Shown here one piece after another: positions 56,990-64,000 of a stretch of DNA of 64,000 nucleotides. The notes under the pieces were generated by a model. That model saw only the letters and a program-made list of their open reading frames with translations. It ran no database searches and was not told the DNA's origin. The stretch is from Palleronia sp. LCG004 (GTDB taxonomy: Bacteria; Pseudomonadota; Alphaproteobacteria; Rhodobacterales; Rhodobacteraceae), in the NCBI RefSeq assembly GCF_032931615.1, contig NZ_CP136763.1, positions 1-64,000 of the forward strand, written 5' to 3'. The first letter of the stretch is position 1, and every line of letters begins with the position of its first letter. The position numbers were made by a program, and so were the translations under genes.

Positions 56990-57325
56990 CGGGTTTCCAG
57001 ATTGCGTTTCAAGCGAACGGGCCCTTCGGGGGACGTCGCATTGATGTTCGCGGGGCGGTGCCGATACCGTCGCGACGGTATTCCCGTCCGCCACCAGATC
57101 CAGGCTGCACAAAACTCCGCGAGATTGATATCGGGAGCCGCAGCAAGCAACTCCAACCCCTTTCTCTTTTGCCGATACTCATACCAGACGGCGGTTCCGG
57201 CGCAAGCAGGGGTGACTGGCTTGCGGCATCCTGCGTGGCAGAGCTAGGATCAGCCGCATGATCGGTACCACCCTCCAAAAGTGCGTGACGGAAGCGCAAC
57301 TCATGTATTCAGGAGGTGACAAGAG
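56990..57325. other. divergent intergenic region between two glycosyltransferase genes
   Basis: About 335 bases with no supported gene. A perfect AGGAGGTGA at 57311-57319 is the ribosome binding site of the plus-strand GT2 and decides its GTG start. No promoter or operator could be fixed. Confidence 0.4.
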
Positions 57326-58939
57326 GTGAGGCACAATCTGTCGCGCGTCATGCACGCGTTGCGACGCAGGATCTTTGCCGACGATCCTGTCGATCTGGTG
57401 CGTGCCCTCGCGCTCTGGCGGACCGACCCGGACCGGGCGGGGCGTGCGATGGATCGGGCGGTCGCGCGGCTGGCGCGGGGGCGCGACCCGGCCGCGCTGA
57501 CGGATCTTGTGCTTTCGGTTCTGCCGCGTTTTCTCGATCGTCCGACCCTGCGCGCGGTGCTCCGTCTGCGGGCTTCGCACGATATGGCCGTGCGGCGGGC
57601 CGGACACGCTGCGCTCGCGGCCCATGCGCTGCATTGTCAGGATTTCCGGCGCGCCGCCGGAGACCTCGAGGCGCTTCTCTCCGAGCCGGATGCTCTCGGT
57701 CCCGCGCTGCGCGACTCCGCGCTCGTCGATCTCGCGCAGGCGCGGTTCAAACTCGGCGACATTGCCGGGGCCCTCGCGCTTGCCCGGCGCCGTGATACAG
57801 ACGCCATCGGGCGTGTGGTGCAGGAGGCACGGATCCTCGCGGCCGAAGATCCATCGGCGGCTTGTGCCCTTCTGAACCGCCACGGCGCAGACGAGGGACG
57901 TGCCGGAAAGGTCGGGGCCGCGATCGAGCTTGCGACCTGTCTTGCCCGCCGCGATCTCGACGATGCCGAAAGCCTTGCCGGAAGGATCAAGGAGCGGCCG
58001 GGCTGCGGCTTGCTTGCCCGTACATATCTGGCCAATATCGCGCGGATCCGCACAGGCGGGACCGAATGTTTGAAGAACGTCTTGGCGGAGATGGGCCTGG
58101 CGGTCGAGATGCATGGCGGAGCGTTCGACACGATCCGCCTTGCCCCCACGGGTCCGGTCCCCACCGCAGGCGGTCCGCTCGTGAGCGTGGTGATGACGGC
58201 TTTCAACGCCGAGGCTCATGTCGAGACGGCGATCCGGTCCATCCTGTCGCAGACTTGGGGGAACCTGGAGCTTCTTGTCGTCGACGATTGCTCGACCGAT
58301 GCGACGGGGGCGCGGATTGCGGCGATCGGCGGAGACGATGCGCGGATCAGGCCGCTTTCGACCGCGCTGAACGGTGGCACGTATCTGGCCAAGAATCTCG
58401 GCATCGCCCATGCGCGGGGCGATGTCGTCGCCTTTTGCGACGCCGATGACATCTGGACCCCCGATCACCTCTCGGCGCACATGGCGTTGATGACGGAACG
58501 GCCCGACGTGGCGATGTCCTCGTCGAACTGGCTCAGGATCTTCGAGGACGGGACGATCGAGATCCCGCCCGGCGGCAAGATCGTCGAACGCTGTCCTCAT
58601 TCCACGATGATGCGCCGCGAGGTCTTCGAGCGTCTGGGCTTCTTCGATAGCGTCAGGATCGGGGCCGACCGGGAATTCTTCCGGCGCGTGACACTGGAAT
58701 ACGGAGCCTCCGCGACGCCGCGTCTGGCCCGTGTGCTGACGCTCGGCCGACGACGGGGCGGATCGCTCACCACGTCAGGTGCCGGAGCCATTGGAGCCGG
58801 GGCCACGCCGGAGATCCGCCAGATCTATCGTCATACCTGGACGGGCTGGCACCTCGGCGAGGTCGCGGCCGGCCGACCCTTGTGGAATTCCGGCCGCCCC
58901 GAGGAGCGTCCCTACCCCGTTCCGGACGCGATGGTCTGA
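57326..58939 (+). CDS. glycosyltransferase family 2 with helical N-terminal domain
   Basis: A 537-aa protein. Residues 1-280 are an alpha-helical, TPR-like region ('LRDSALVDLAQARFKLGDIAGALALARRR', 'AAIELATCLARRDLDDAESLAGRI'). Residues 285-500 are a GT2 domain with 'LVSVVMTAFNAEAHVETAIRSILSQTWGNLELLVVDDCSTDATG', 'DVVAFCDADDIWTPDHLSAHM' (D-x-D) and 'SVRIGADREFFRRVTLEYG'. The start is GTG, because an ideal AGGAGG lies 9 bases upstream. The sulfotransferase follows by about 70 bases on the same strand. The helical part may hold the enzyme in a complex. Donor unknown. Confidence 0.85.
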   Translation: MRHNLSRVMHALRRRIFADDPVDLVRALALWRTDPDRAGRAMDRAVARLARGRDPAALTDLVLSVLPRFLDRPTLRAVLRLRASHDMAVRRAGHAALAAHALHCQDFRRAAGDLEALLSEPDALGPALRDSALVDLAQARFKLGDIAGALALARRRDTDAIGRVVQEARILAAEDPSAACALLNRHGADEGRAGKVGAAIELATCLARRDLDDAESLAGRIKERPGCGLLARTYLANIARIRTGGTECLKNVLAEMGLAVEMHGGAFDTIRLAPTGPVPTAGGPLVSVVMTAFNAEAHVETAIRSILSQTWGNLELLVVDDCSTDATGARIAAIGGDDARIRPLSTALNGGTYLAKNLGIAHARGDVVAFCDADDIWTPDHLSAHMALMTERPDVAMSSSNWLRIFEDGTIEIPPGGKIVERCPHSTMMRREVFERLGFFDSVRIGADREFFRRVTLEYGASATPRLARVLTLGRRRGGSLTTSGAGAIGAGATPEIRQIYRHTWTGWHLGEVAAGRPLWNSGRPEERPYPVPDAMV

Positions 58940-59007
58940 CCCACGCCTTGCCGCCCGCCCACCCGCGCCCTTATGAGGGGGCCGATCGTCGCGAAGGGGC
59001 CTCGAAG

Positions 59008-59982
59008 ATGCAGATGACATTCGTGCTGGGCGTACATCGCTCCGGGACCTCGCTGCTGACGGCGGGCCTGTCCCATGTGGGTTGCGCGCTCGGGCGGTTC
59101 CAGAACCACACCAATCCAGACAACCCGAAGGGCGAGTTCGAGCATGGCGACGTCGTGGCCTTCGACGATCGCCTGCTCGCCCATCTGGGGGCGTCGTGGG
59201 ACAATTGGGGGTTCGACGCGACGCGGATCGATTGGGACGCGCCCGATCTGCGACCCTGGCGCGAGGAAGCGGCCGGGATCCTGCGCGCCGCCTTCGAGGG
59301 CGAGACGCGCGCCGCGCTCAAGGATCCGCGGATGGCGACGCTTCTGCCCTTCTGGAGCGCGGTGATGGACGATCTCGGCTGGAAGGCGCGCCACATCCTG
59401 ATGTTGCGTCCGCCCGCCGAGGTGGCGTTGAGCCAGGTCCAGCGCAGCCGGCGCCGGCCGCACGGATTTCCCGTCATCACCGACACCGAATCCATGTGCG
59501 CGCTCTGGGCCGTGACCATGCATGCCGTGCTCCGCTCGATCGGGACCGAGCCGGTCCTGGTACTGCGCCACGAGGCGCTCTACGACGCGCCGCGCGCCAC
59601 GATCGAGACCTCGGCCGCGCATCTGGGTCTCGATCCCGATCCCGAACGGCTCGACGCGTTCGAGAAGCACCATCTCGACGCGTCCCTGCGCCGGGCGCAT
59701 GTGGCGCGCGATGCGGCCGAGGGCCCCTGGCACGAGATCGCCCGTGCGCTCTATGACGATATCGTGCCCGAGGGGGCCAGCGTCCTGAGGCAAGGCGACT
59801 GGGGCAACGGTTTCGCGGCGAAACAGGTCAGGCTCAACGCCGCCTTGCCCCTCCTCCCGGCGGTCCATCGCTCGATCGGGAGCCTGCGGGCGCGGCTCGA
59901 CGCGGCTCCGGTGCCTGCCCCCGTGCCCGTTCCGGATCCGCCCGCGCGACATTCCCTTCTGAGGCGTTTCCTGCGCCGTTAG
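59008..59982 (+). CDS. sulfotransferase family protein
   Basis: A 324-aa protein with the PAPS sulfotransferase start 'MQMTFVLGVHRSGTSLLTAGLSHVG' (5'-phosphosulfate loop G-x-x-R-S-G-T-S). Then come 'NHTNPDNPKGEFEHGDVVAFDDRLL', 'TRAALKDPRMATLLPFW' and 'ARHILMLRPPAEVALSQVQRSRRRPHGFP', the 3'-phosphate region. This is the bacterial 'GHRSGTS' type, often found with surface-glycan genes, and not close to the 12131 enzyme. The ATG at 59008 is where the conserved start lies. The Pro/Ala-rich C-terminus 'PVPAPVPVPDPPARHSLLRRFLRR' ends in a basic amphipathic tail that may bind the membrane. Confidence 0.83.
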   Translation: MQMTFVLGVHRSGTSLLTAGLSHVGCALGRFQNHTNPDNPKGEFEHGDVVAFDDRLLAHLGASWDNWGFDATRIDWDAPDLRPWREEAAGILRAAFEGETRAALKDPRMATLLPFWSAVMDDLGWKARHILMLRPPAEVALSQVQRSRRRPHGFPVITDTESMCALWAVTMHAVLRSIGTEPVLVLRHEALYDAPRATIETSAAHLGLDPDPERLDAFEKHHLDASLRRAHVARDAAEGPWHEIARALYDDIVPEGASVLRQGDWGNGFAAKQVRLNAALPLLPAVHRSIGSLRARLDAAPVPAPVPVPDPPARHSLLRRFLRR

Positions 59983-60036
59983 GATTTCTTTCCACGCGAT
60001 GCGGTTGCAGGGGGCGGTATTTTTGCGCTACTCCAA

Positions 60037-60062
60037 AAATGTTACGTCATAACGTAACATTT
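60037..60062. promoter_or_regulatory. Zur-box-like palindrome upstream of zinT
   Basis: Perfect 11-base inverted repeat AAATGTTACGT / ACGTAACATTT with a 4-base spacer, ending 31 bases before the zinT start. The TGTTA...TAACA pattern matches Zur operators of alphaproteobacteria, and a zinc-responsive target (zinT) lies directly behind it. Repression by zinc-loaded Zur is the likely control. Confidence 0.75.
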
Positions 60063-60093
60063 AAATGCATCTTCAAGATCAGGGAACATCTTC

Positions 60094-60792
60094 ATGCGGA
60101 CCTCTCTCGCCCGTGCCATCGGCATCCTTTCCTCCGGTGCCGTCCTGTTTCTCGCCACGCCCACCCTGTCGCAGACCGGCGGCGGAGAGGCGGCCGGGGA
60201 TCACGGCCATTCCCATTCGCACGACCACGATCATGACCATGCACATGATCACGGAGACGACGACGTCGCTTCTGGCCATTTCGACGACGACCAGATCCAT
60301 CCGCGTGCCCTGTCGGACTGGGAGGGAGAGTGGCAATCGGTCTATCCGTTGTTGCGCGACGGCACGCTCGACCCGGTGATGGAGCACAAGGCCGCCCATG
60401 GCGACCGGAGCGTCGCGGATTACACCGCCTATTACGAGACCGGCTATGCGACCGGGACGGACCGCATCGTGATCGCAGGCGACGAGGTGACGTTCTTCGA
60501 GAACGGAGAGCCGGTCATGGGCCGCTATGCCGATGACGGCTACGAGGTGCTGACCTACGAGGCCGGCAATCGCGGCGTGCGCTACGTCTTCGAGAAGGTC
60601 GAAGGCGACGACGCGGCTCCCGGCTACATCCAGTTCAGCGACCATGCCATCGCGCCGTGGGATGCGGATCACTACCACCTCTACTGGGGCGACGACCGCG
60701 CCGCCCTGCTCGAGGAGGTAACCAACTGGCCGACATACTACCCCGCGGATCTCGACGGCGAGGCCGTCGCGCGCGAGATGATGGCGCATTGA
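60094..60792 (+). CDS. zinT: periplasmic zinc-binding protein ZinT
   Basis: A 232-aa periplasmic metal-binding lipocalin-like protein. The signal peptide ends near 'ATPTLS|QTGGG'. A His/Asp-rich stretch 'DHGHSHSHDHDHDHAHDHGD' (about residues 36-55) binds zinc, and the ZinT/YodA domain follows: 'RALSDWEGEWQSVYPLLRDGTLDPVMEHKA', 'YETGYATGTDRIVI' and 'YIQFSDHAIAPWDADHYHLYWGDDRAALLEEVTNWPTYYP' with the conserved His triad. It buffers zinc and delivers it to ZnuA under limitation. It is regulated by the upstream Zur-like box. The stop codon overlaps the TTG start of the next gene. Confidence 0.93.
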   Translation: MRTSLARAIGILSSGAVLFLATPTLSQTGGGEAAGDHGHSHSHDHDHDHAHDHGDDDVASGHFDDDQIHPRALSDWEGEWQSVYPLLRDGTLDPVMEHKAAHGDRSVADYTAYYETGYATGTDRIVIAGDEVTFFENGEPVMGRYADDGYEVLTYEAGNRGVRYVFEKVEGDDAAPGYIQFSDHAIAPWDADHYHLYWGDDRAALLEEVTNWPTYYPADLDGEAVAREMMAH

Positions 60793-61076
60793 GCCCCGTC
60801 CGGATTGCCTGCCGCGCCAATGCACGCACCAGCCTGCGCCGCGGCCCTCGATCCGTCGATCCCATGGGGGAATACGACCGCCTTCCGCCAGAGCTCAGGG
60901 CCTGGCTGGCGGAAGCGGCGTTGCCATGGTCCGCGCGATCGGCGCTCAGGGTCTGGCGACGCGCGCTCGGAGCCTCACGGGGCGATGCGATGGCGGCCCG
61001 GGCGCGCCTTGCCCGGATCGAACGCGCGCGGCTCGAGCGGGAGGCGGTCCCGATCTGGGGCCGCGCGCCCGATTAG
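60789..61076 (+). CDS. DUF6525 family protein
   Basis: A small 95-aa protein I recognise as the DUF6525 type of Rhodobacterales. 'ARTSLRRGPRSVDPMGEYDRLPPELRAWLAEAALPWSARSALRVWRRAL' carries the conserved Y-D-x-L-P-P-E-L-R-x-W-L and P-W-S-x-R-S-A-x-R/L-x-W blocks. It is basic and helical without a signal peptide. The likely start is a TTG at 60789, overlapping the zinT stop (TTGA); upstream ATGs are in zinT coding sequence. The Zur-like box would therefore control it too. Its stop overlaps the end of the minus-strand GT gene by four bases. Function unknown. Confidence 0.8.
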   Translation: MSPVRIACRANARTSLRRGPRSVDPMGEYDRLPPELRAWLAEAALPWSARSALRVWRRALGASRGDAMAARARLARIERARLEREAVPIWGRAPD

Positions 61077-62611
61077 GGCGCGAGCCCCCAGCCCGCGCGC
61101 AGGAGATCCGGCGCGGGGGCGGCCCTCTCGGTCGCGACGGGCGCTGAGGTCAGCGCGACCGAGAGCGGCACCCAGAGCCCCAGGCACGCCATCGCCGCGT
61201 GCAGCCGCTCGGGGGCCGCACCGAGCAGATCGGAGCTGGAGGCCACGAGACGCGGCATGTCGCGGCTCTGGGCCTCCAGCTCCGATACCGCCTCGCCTCC
61301 GCCCGTATCGGTGTCGGCATCGGCCAGAAGGATCAGCGCGGGTGCGACCTCGCCCTCCGCTGCAAATGCCCGCCAGAGGGACCGGGCACCGGTGATCTCG
61401 GGATCGTCGATAAGCAGTCCGTGCCAGCCGCCCTCGTGCATTCGTCGGCTCGCGCGCAGCTCGGCCAGGAGCGGCTCGCGCGGTTCAGACCCCATCGCGC
61501 GCAGGATCGCCGCGATCCGCGCCTGCCAGTCGACGGGGGCCTCGACCGGGAGAGCGATCTCGCGCACGCCGAGACCCTTCAGCCGCGCGGCCACACGCCC
61601 GCGCGCGGCATGGGTTCCCCCCGCGAGCAGAACCGGCACCGACGGCCCCGCGGAGTCTTGCCAGATGCGATCCGGGCCGCCCCCCGCCGCCGACAGCGCC
61701 AGCCGTGCGGCATGGCTGCCGTCACGCGGGACGACCGCCTCCGACAGGCGACTGTCGGGCCGGATCAGGCCCGCCATCCGGTCGCGGGCGATGGCCTCGG
61801 GGGCCGGCATGATCTCGGCCGTGACGGCATCGATGCCCCCGGTCTCGGCCATGGCGTGCCAGCGGCGATACTTGGCCGAGACGTCCGGCCCGGCCGTGGG
61901 ATCGGCGGCGATGGCCCGCCCGATCCGCGCGACCGAGGCCGCGACTTCCCCGCGGTCGCGGAAGGGGGCGTGGCGGATGGTGACGGGCACGTCGCGGGCC
62001 CTGCCTTCACCACGCAGGTCGACGTCATGAGGATGCGCCCCGCGGCCGATACGGGTGACGGCTTCGGGCCTCAGGATCGCCTTGGGCGGCATGTGGCCCT
62101 GGGCGAAGGGCTGCTCCAGCGGCGCGGGATCGCGCAGGCGGGCCGGGCTCAGGGGGGCGGGCGCGACCGCGCGCCAGACGAGGGCGTCGCGCCAGCCGAG
62201 CGTCTCGATCTCCTCCCAGGGCGCAAAGAGGTTCGCCCGCGCGCAGGAGACGAGCGGCACGTCGGGGGGCACCGCGGCCAGCACGTCGCGCAGATCCGCG
62301 CCCGCATCGTCGGGCATCCAGAACTCGTCCGCATCGGAAGGGATCACCCATGCCGCCCCGAGATCCTCCAGCGCCATTCGCGCCATCTCGGTCGTCCAGA
62401 CGTCCTGAAGGTAGCTGTCCGAGGGCTGATCGACCCGGGTGAGCACGCCCATCGCCTCGAAATCGCGCAGGATGTCGCTCGTCCCGTCGGTCGAGGCATT
62501 GTCCATGGCGATCACGTGGTCGACGCCGGCGCGCAGATGAAAGCGCAGCATGTCGCCCACGATGTCGGCCTCGTCGCGCACGAGGAGTGTGAGGACGATC
62601 GGGCCCGTCAT
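61073..62611 (-). CDS. glycosyltransferase family 2 (Glyco_tranf_2_4 type)
   Basis: A 512-aa protein. The N-terminal 'GPIVLTLLVRDEADIVGDMLRFHLRAGVDHVIAMDNASTDGTSDILRDF' and 'LGAAWVIPSDADEFWMPDD' (D-x-D) are the Glyco_tranf_2_4 (PF13704) pattern common in capsule and sulfated-glycan loci. 'RHAPFRDRGEVAASVARIGRAIA' follows near residue 225. The C-terminal 250 residues are variable and Ala/Arg-rich, with 'LLAELRASRRMHEGGWHGLLIDDPEI', perhaps a non-catalytic domain. The ATG at 62611 overlaps the stop of the upstream gene (ATGA), so they form an operon. The last residues converge with DUF6525. Confidence 0.85.
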   Translation of the reverse strand: MTGPIVLTLLVRDEADIVGDMLRFHLRAGVDHVIAMDNASTDGTSDILRDFEAMGVLTRVDQPSDSYLQDVWTTEMARMALEDLGAAWVIPSDADEFWMPDDAGADLRDVLAAVPPDVPLVSCARANLFAPWEEIETLGWRDALVWRAVAPAPLSPARLRDPAPLEQPFAQGHMPPKAILRPEAVTRIGRGAHPHDVDLRGEGRARDVPVTIRHAPFRDRGEVAASVARIGRAIAADPTAGPDVSAKYRRWHAMAETGGIDAVTAEIMPAPEAIARDRMAGLIRPDSRLSEAVVPRDGSHAARLALSAAGGGPDRIWQDSAGPSVPVLLAGGTHAARGRVAARLKGLGVREIALPVEAPVDWQARIAAILRAMGSEPREPLLAELRASRRMHEGGWHGLLIDDPEITGARSLWRAFAAEGEVAPALILLADADTDTGGGEAVSELEAQSRDMPRLVASSSDLLGAAPERLHAAMACLGLWVPLSVALTSAPVATERAAPAPDLLRAGWGLAP

Positions 62612-64000
62612 GTCCGCTCCGCCACGTAGATCTGGCGCCGCCCGTCGGCGGGCGAGGAGACGATGATCCGCCCTCCGTCGCGCGACGGCACGGGATGCAG
62701 ATCGCAGCGATAGGGCCCCTTGGCGGGCAGGTGGCCGCCCCAGCGGGCAATGGGCATGACCTGGCCGGTCTCGCGGTCGAAGAGTTTGAGTTCGACCTCC
62801 TCGGCATAGGGCGTGTCGAAGACCATGCGGTTCGGATCGTCGGGGATGTGGCGCAGATGCACATTGGCCGCGAAGTGGCGGCGATCGAAGATCTCGGTCT
62901 CGCGCGGCCAGCTCAGCTCCGCGTCGTCCTTCAGCGCCACGTATCCCGCCCCCTGGTTCCAGAAATAAAGCTGCCGGTCGTCTAGCCAGATGACATGCGA
63001 GGTGGCGCGCGCCACGATGCGGGGATCCTCTCCCTCCATGCCGCAGGTCAGGCTCACACCCATCGTCCCGTTCCAGCCGCCGCCGGGCTTGCGCCAGCGC
63101 AGCTTGACCGTGAAGCGCGCGCCCCCCGGCGCGATCTTGCAATGGTTGAACCAGTAGGCATAGCCCGCGCCCTCGTGCTCGGCCCGCTCGTCGGTGCCGA
63201 GAATGGCGAGGAGCGCCTCGCGCGCCCGTGCGAGCGACAGGATCAGCCGCGACGCACCGCTTTCGAGATCGATCCGCCAGATACCGTCCCCTGCCGGCGC
63301 GGGTTCGGAGAGATCGGCATGGCCTCCGGCATATCCGTAACCCGGCCTGAGCGCATCGAGCCGCGCGAAATCGAGGCTGAGTGCCGCCTCGCCCGAAGGC
63401 GCAAGCGCGTAGACTGGCCGGTCGAGGCTGCGAATTCCCGATCCGTCATGGATGCGGGCCACGAAATCGCTTCCCTCCCGGTCGTTCCAGACGAGGCTGT
63501 CTTCGCTGCCGGGCAGGAACTGTGCCATCGCGCCCTGTTGCCAGCTCCAGGCGGCAGTCTCGGCGATTTCCGTGAAGCCCGTTCCGTCGAGCGCGACGGT
63601 GCCGACCGTGACGCGATCCCCGGCCTCCGGCGGGCGTTCGGGGATGTCCAGACGCATCGCCGCCACGCGAGTTTCGGACCGGTCGAGGACCGGAATGTCG
63701 TAATAGCTGTGGAAATGGGCGGTGCCGCTCGCCGATCCGAAGCTCAACTGCCGCACATGCCAGCCATCAGCCGCCTTGGGCCATTGCCAGAGCGCGCGCG
63801 GATAGCGGCCCGTCTCGCGCGAGGTTGCTTCGGCCCGCAGATGGGCGATCTGCGCGGTCCAATCCCGGGGGCGGTGCCAGTCGCGCTTGATCGCCATGCG
63901 CGACAAGTCGATCGTTCCGCGATCCTTGAGGAAATCCTGCAATTGCCCTGAATATCGCGTCGCGGCCTCGGTCTGCAGTCCCGAGGCCCGCCGTCGCGTG
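62608..64000 (-). CDS. beta-propeller-like protein, 5' end outside window
   Basis: At least 444 aa, open to the window edge, so the start is missing or unseen. The first candidate is a TTG at 63942, and ATG at 63897 gives 'MAIKRDWHRPRDW', but protein-like residues continue upstream to 64000. 'HFHSYYDIPVLDRSETRVAAMRLDIPERPP', 'GAMAQFLPGSEDSLVWNDREGSDF' and 'LYFWNQGAGYVALKDDAELSWPRETEIF' have the repeating W/Y-rich strands of a beta propeller of the oligogalacturonate-lyase/WD40-like kind. There is no clear catalytic set. Overlap with the GT2 gene suggests a role in the same glycan pathway. Family only tentative. Confidence 0.6.
   Translation of the reverse strand, partial: TRRRASGLQTEAATRYSGQLQDFLKDRGTIDLSRMAIKRDWHRPRDWTAQIAHLRAEATSRETGRYPRALWQWPKAADGWHVRQLSFGSASGTAHFHSYYDIPVLDRSETRVAAMRLDIPERPPEAGDRVTVGTVALDGTGFTEIAETAAWSWQQGAMAQFLPGSEDSLVWNDREGSDFVARIHDGSGIRSLDRPVYALAPSGEAALSLDFARLDALRPGYGYAGGHADLSEPAPAGDGIWRIDLESGASRLILSLARAREALLAILGTDERAEHEGAGYAYWFNHCKIAPGGARFTVKLRWRKPGGGWNGTMGVSLTCGMEGEDPRIVARATSHVIWLDDRQLYFWNQGAGYVALKDDAELSWPRETEIFDRRHFAANVHLRHIPDDPNRMVFDTPYAEEVELKLFDRETGQVMPIARWGGHLPAKGPYRCDLHPVPSRDGGRIIVSSPADGRRQIYVAERT

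Noticed and set aside
1..64000. tRNA, rRNA, riboswitch or intact IS elements
   Set aside because: Scanned by eye for cloverleaf-like arms, conserved rRNA stretches and complete transposases with terminal repeats; none was convincing, though a small ncRNA could be missed without a covariance search.

Overview
The window reads as part of a large extrachromosomal replicon (plasmid or chromid) of an alphaproteobacterium of the order Rhodobacterales (Roseobacter/Paracoccus relatives). The reasons are a PF10134-type RepA replication initiator beside ParA/ParB genes with palindromic centromere-like sites and an iteron-type origin; high GC with alphaproteobacterial codon use; and families typical of this order (VPLPA-CTERM protein with XrtD exosortase, RCAP_rcc01079-type spike base protein, DUF6525, DUF2793). 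No tRNA, rRNA, CRISPR array or intact insertion sequence was seen. Apart from the replication block and a zinc-response gene, nearly everything concerns cell-surface polysaccharide, secreted proteins or pili. RepA-type 'biofilm plasmids' are known in roseobacters, and this layout fits that idea (inference).

Layout. (1) 129-24508: a large exopolysaccharide locus. A minus-strand operon (4608 to 129) holds a GT4, two GT2 enzymes and a flippase. xrtD (5007-6617) encodes an exosortase fused to an EpsI domain. A second minus operon (12982 to 7082) holds a sulfotransferase, a Gfo/Idh/MocA oxidoreductase, a conserved TIM-barrel-like protein, WecG/TagA, a GT2 and a pyruvyl transferase. Next come a GT2 and a hexapeptide acetyltransferase (plus strand), then the export machinery: outer-membrane barrel, Wza-like export protein and PrsT-like TPR lipoprotein (minus), an ExoY-like initiating sugar transferase (minus), and AAA ATPase, Wzz-like chain-length protein and CpsD-like kinase (plus). 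The block ends with a VPLPA-CTERM protein, the likely XrtD substrate.

(2) 24800-31268: an orphan phage/GTA-like spike base gene, then the replicon core. This comprises parAB with three palindromes downstream, a second parA with a decayed parB, iterons with a DnaA-box-like site, and repA. (3) 31319-38985: UDP-glucuronate 4-epimerase, a serralysin-like M10 protease, two paralogous RTX proteins and UDP-glucose dehydrogenase. Ugd and the epimerase together would supply UDP-GlcA and UDP-GalA.

(4) 39001-43286: a chaperone-usher (spore coat U type) pilus operon whose chaperone gene encodes only half of the usual protein. (5) 44005-59982: a broken IS5-type transposase marks the start of a second glycan block. 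It holds kdsA, kdsB and a kpsF/kdsD homologue (CMP-Kdo supply), two unassigned proteins, GT4, acyltransferase, a DUF2793 fibre-like protein inside the kpsF operon, a 1,010-residue multi-domain glycosyltransferase, a coiled-coil protein, further glycosyltransferases and a second sulfotransferase. This looks like a Kdo-containing, possibly sulfated surface glycan. (6) 60037-64000: a Zur-box-like palindrome controlling zinT and a translationally coupled DUF6525 gene, then a GT2 and a beta-propeller-like protein that runs off the window.

How it may work together (inference): block 1 starts an undecaprenyl-linked repeat (ExoY-like), decorates it with GTs, pyruvate, acetyl and sulfate, flips it, controls its length (Wzz/CpsD) and exports it (Wza-like/PrsT/barrel). 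XrtD may process the VPLPA protein within that matrix. No Wzy-type polymerase is visible inside the window.
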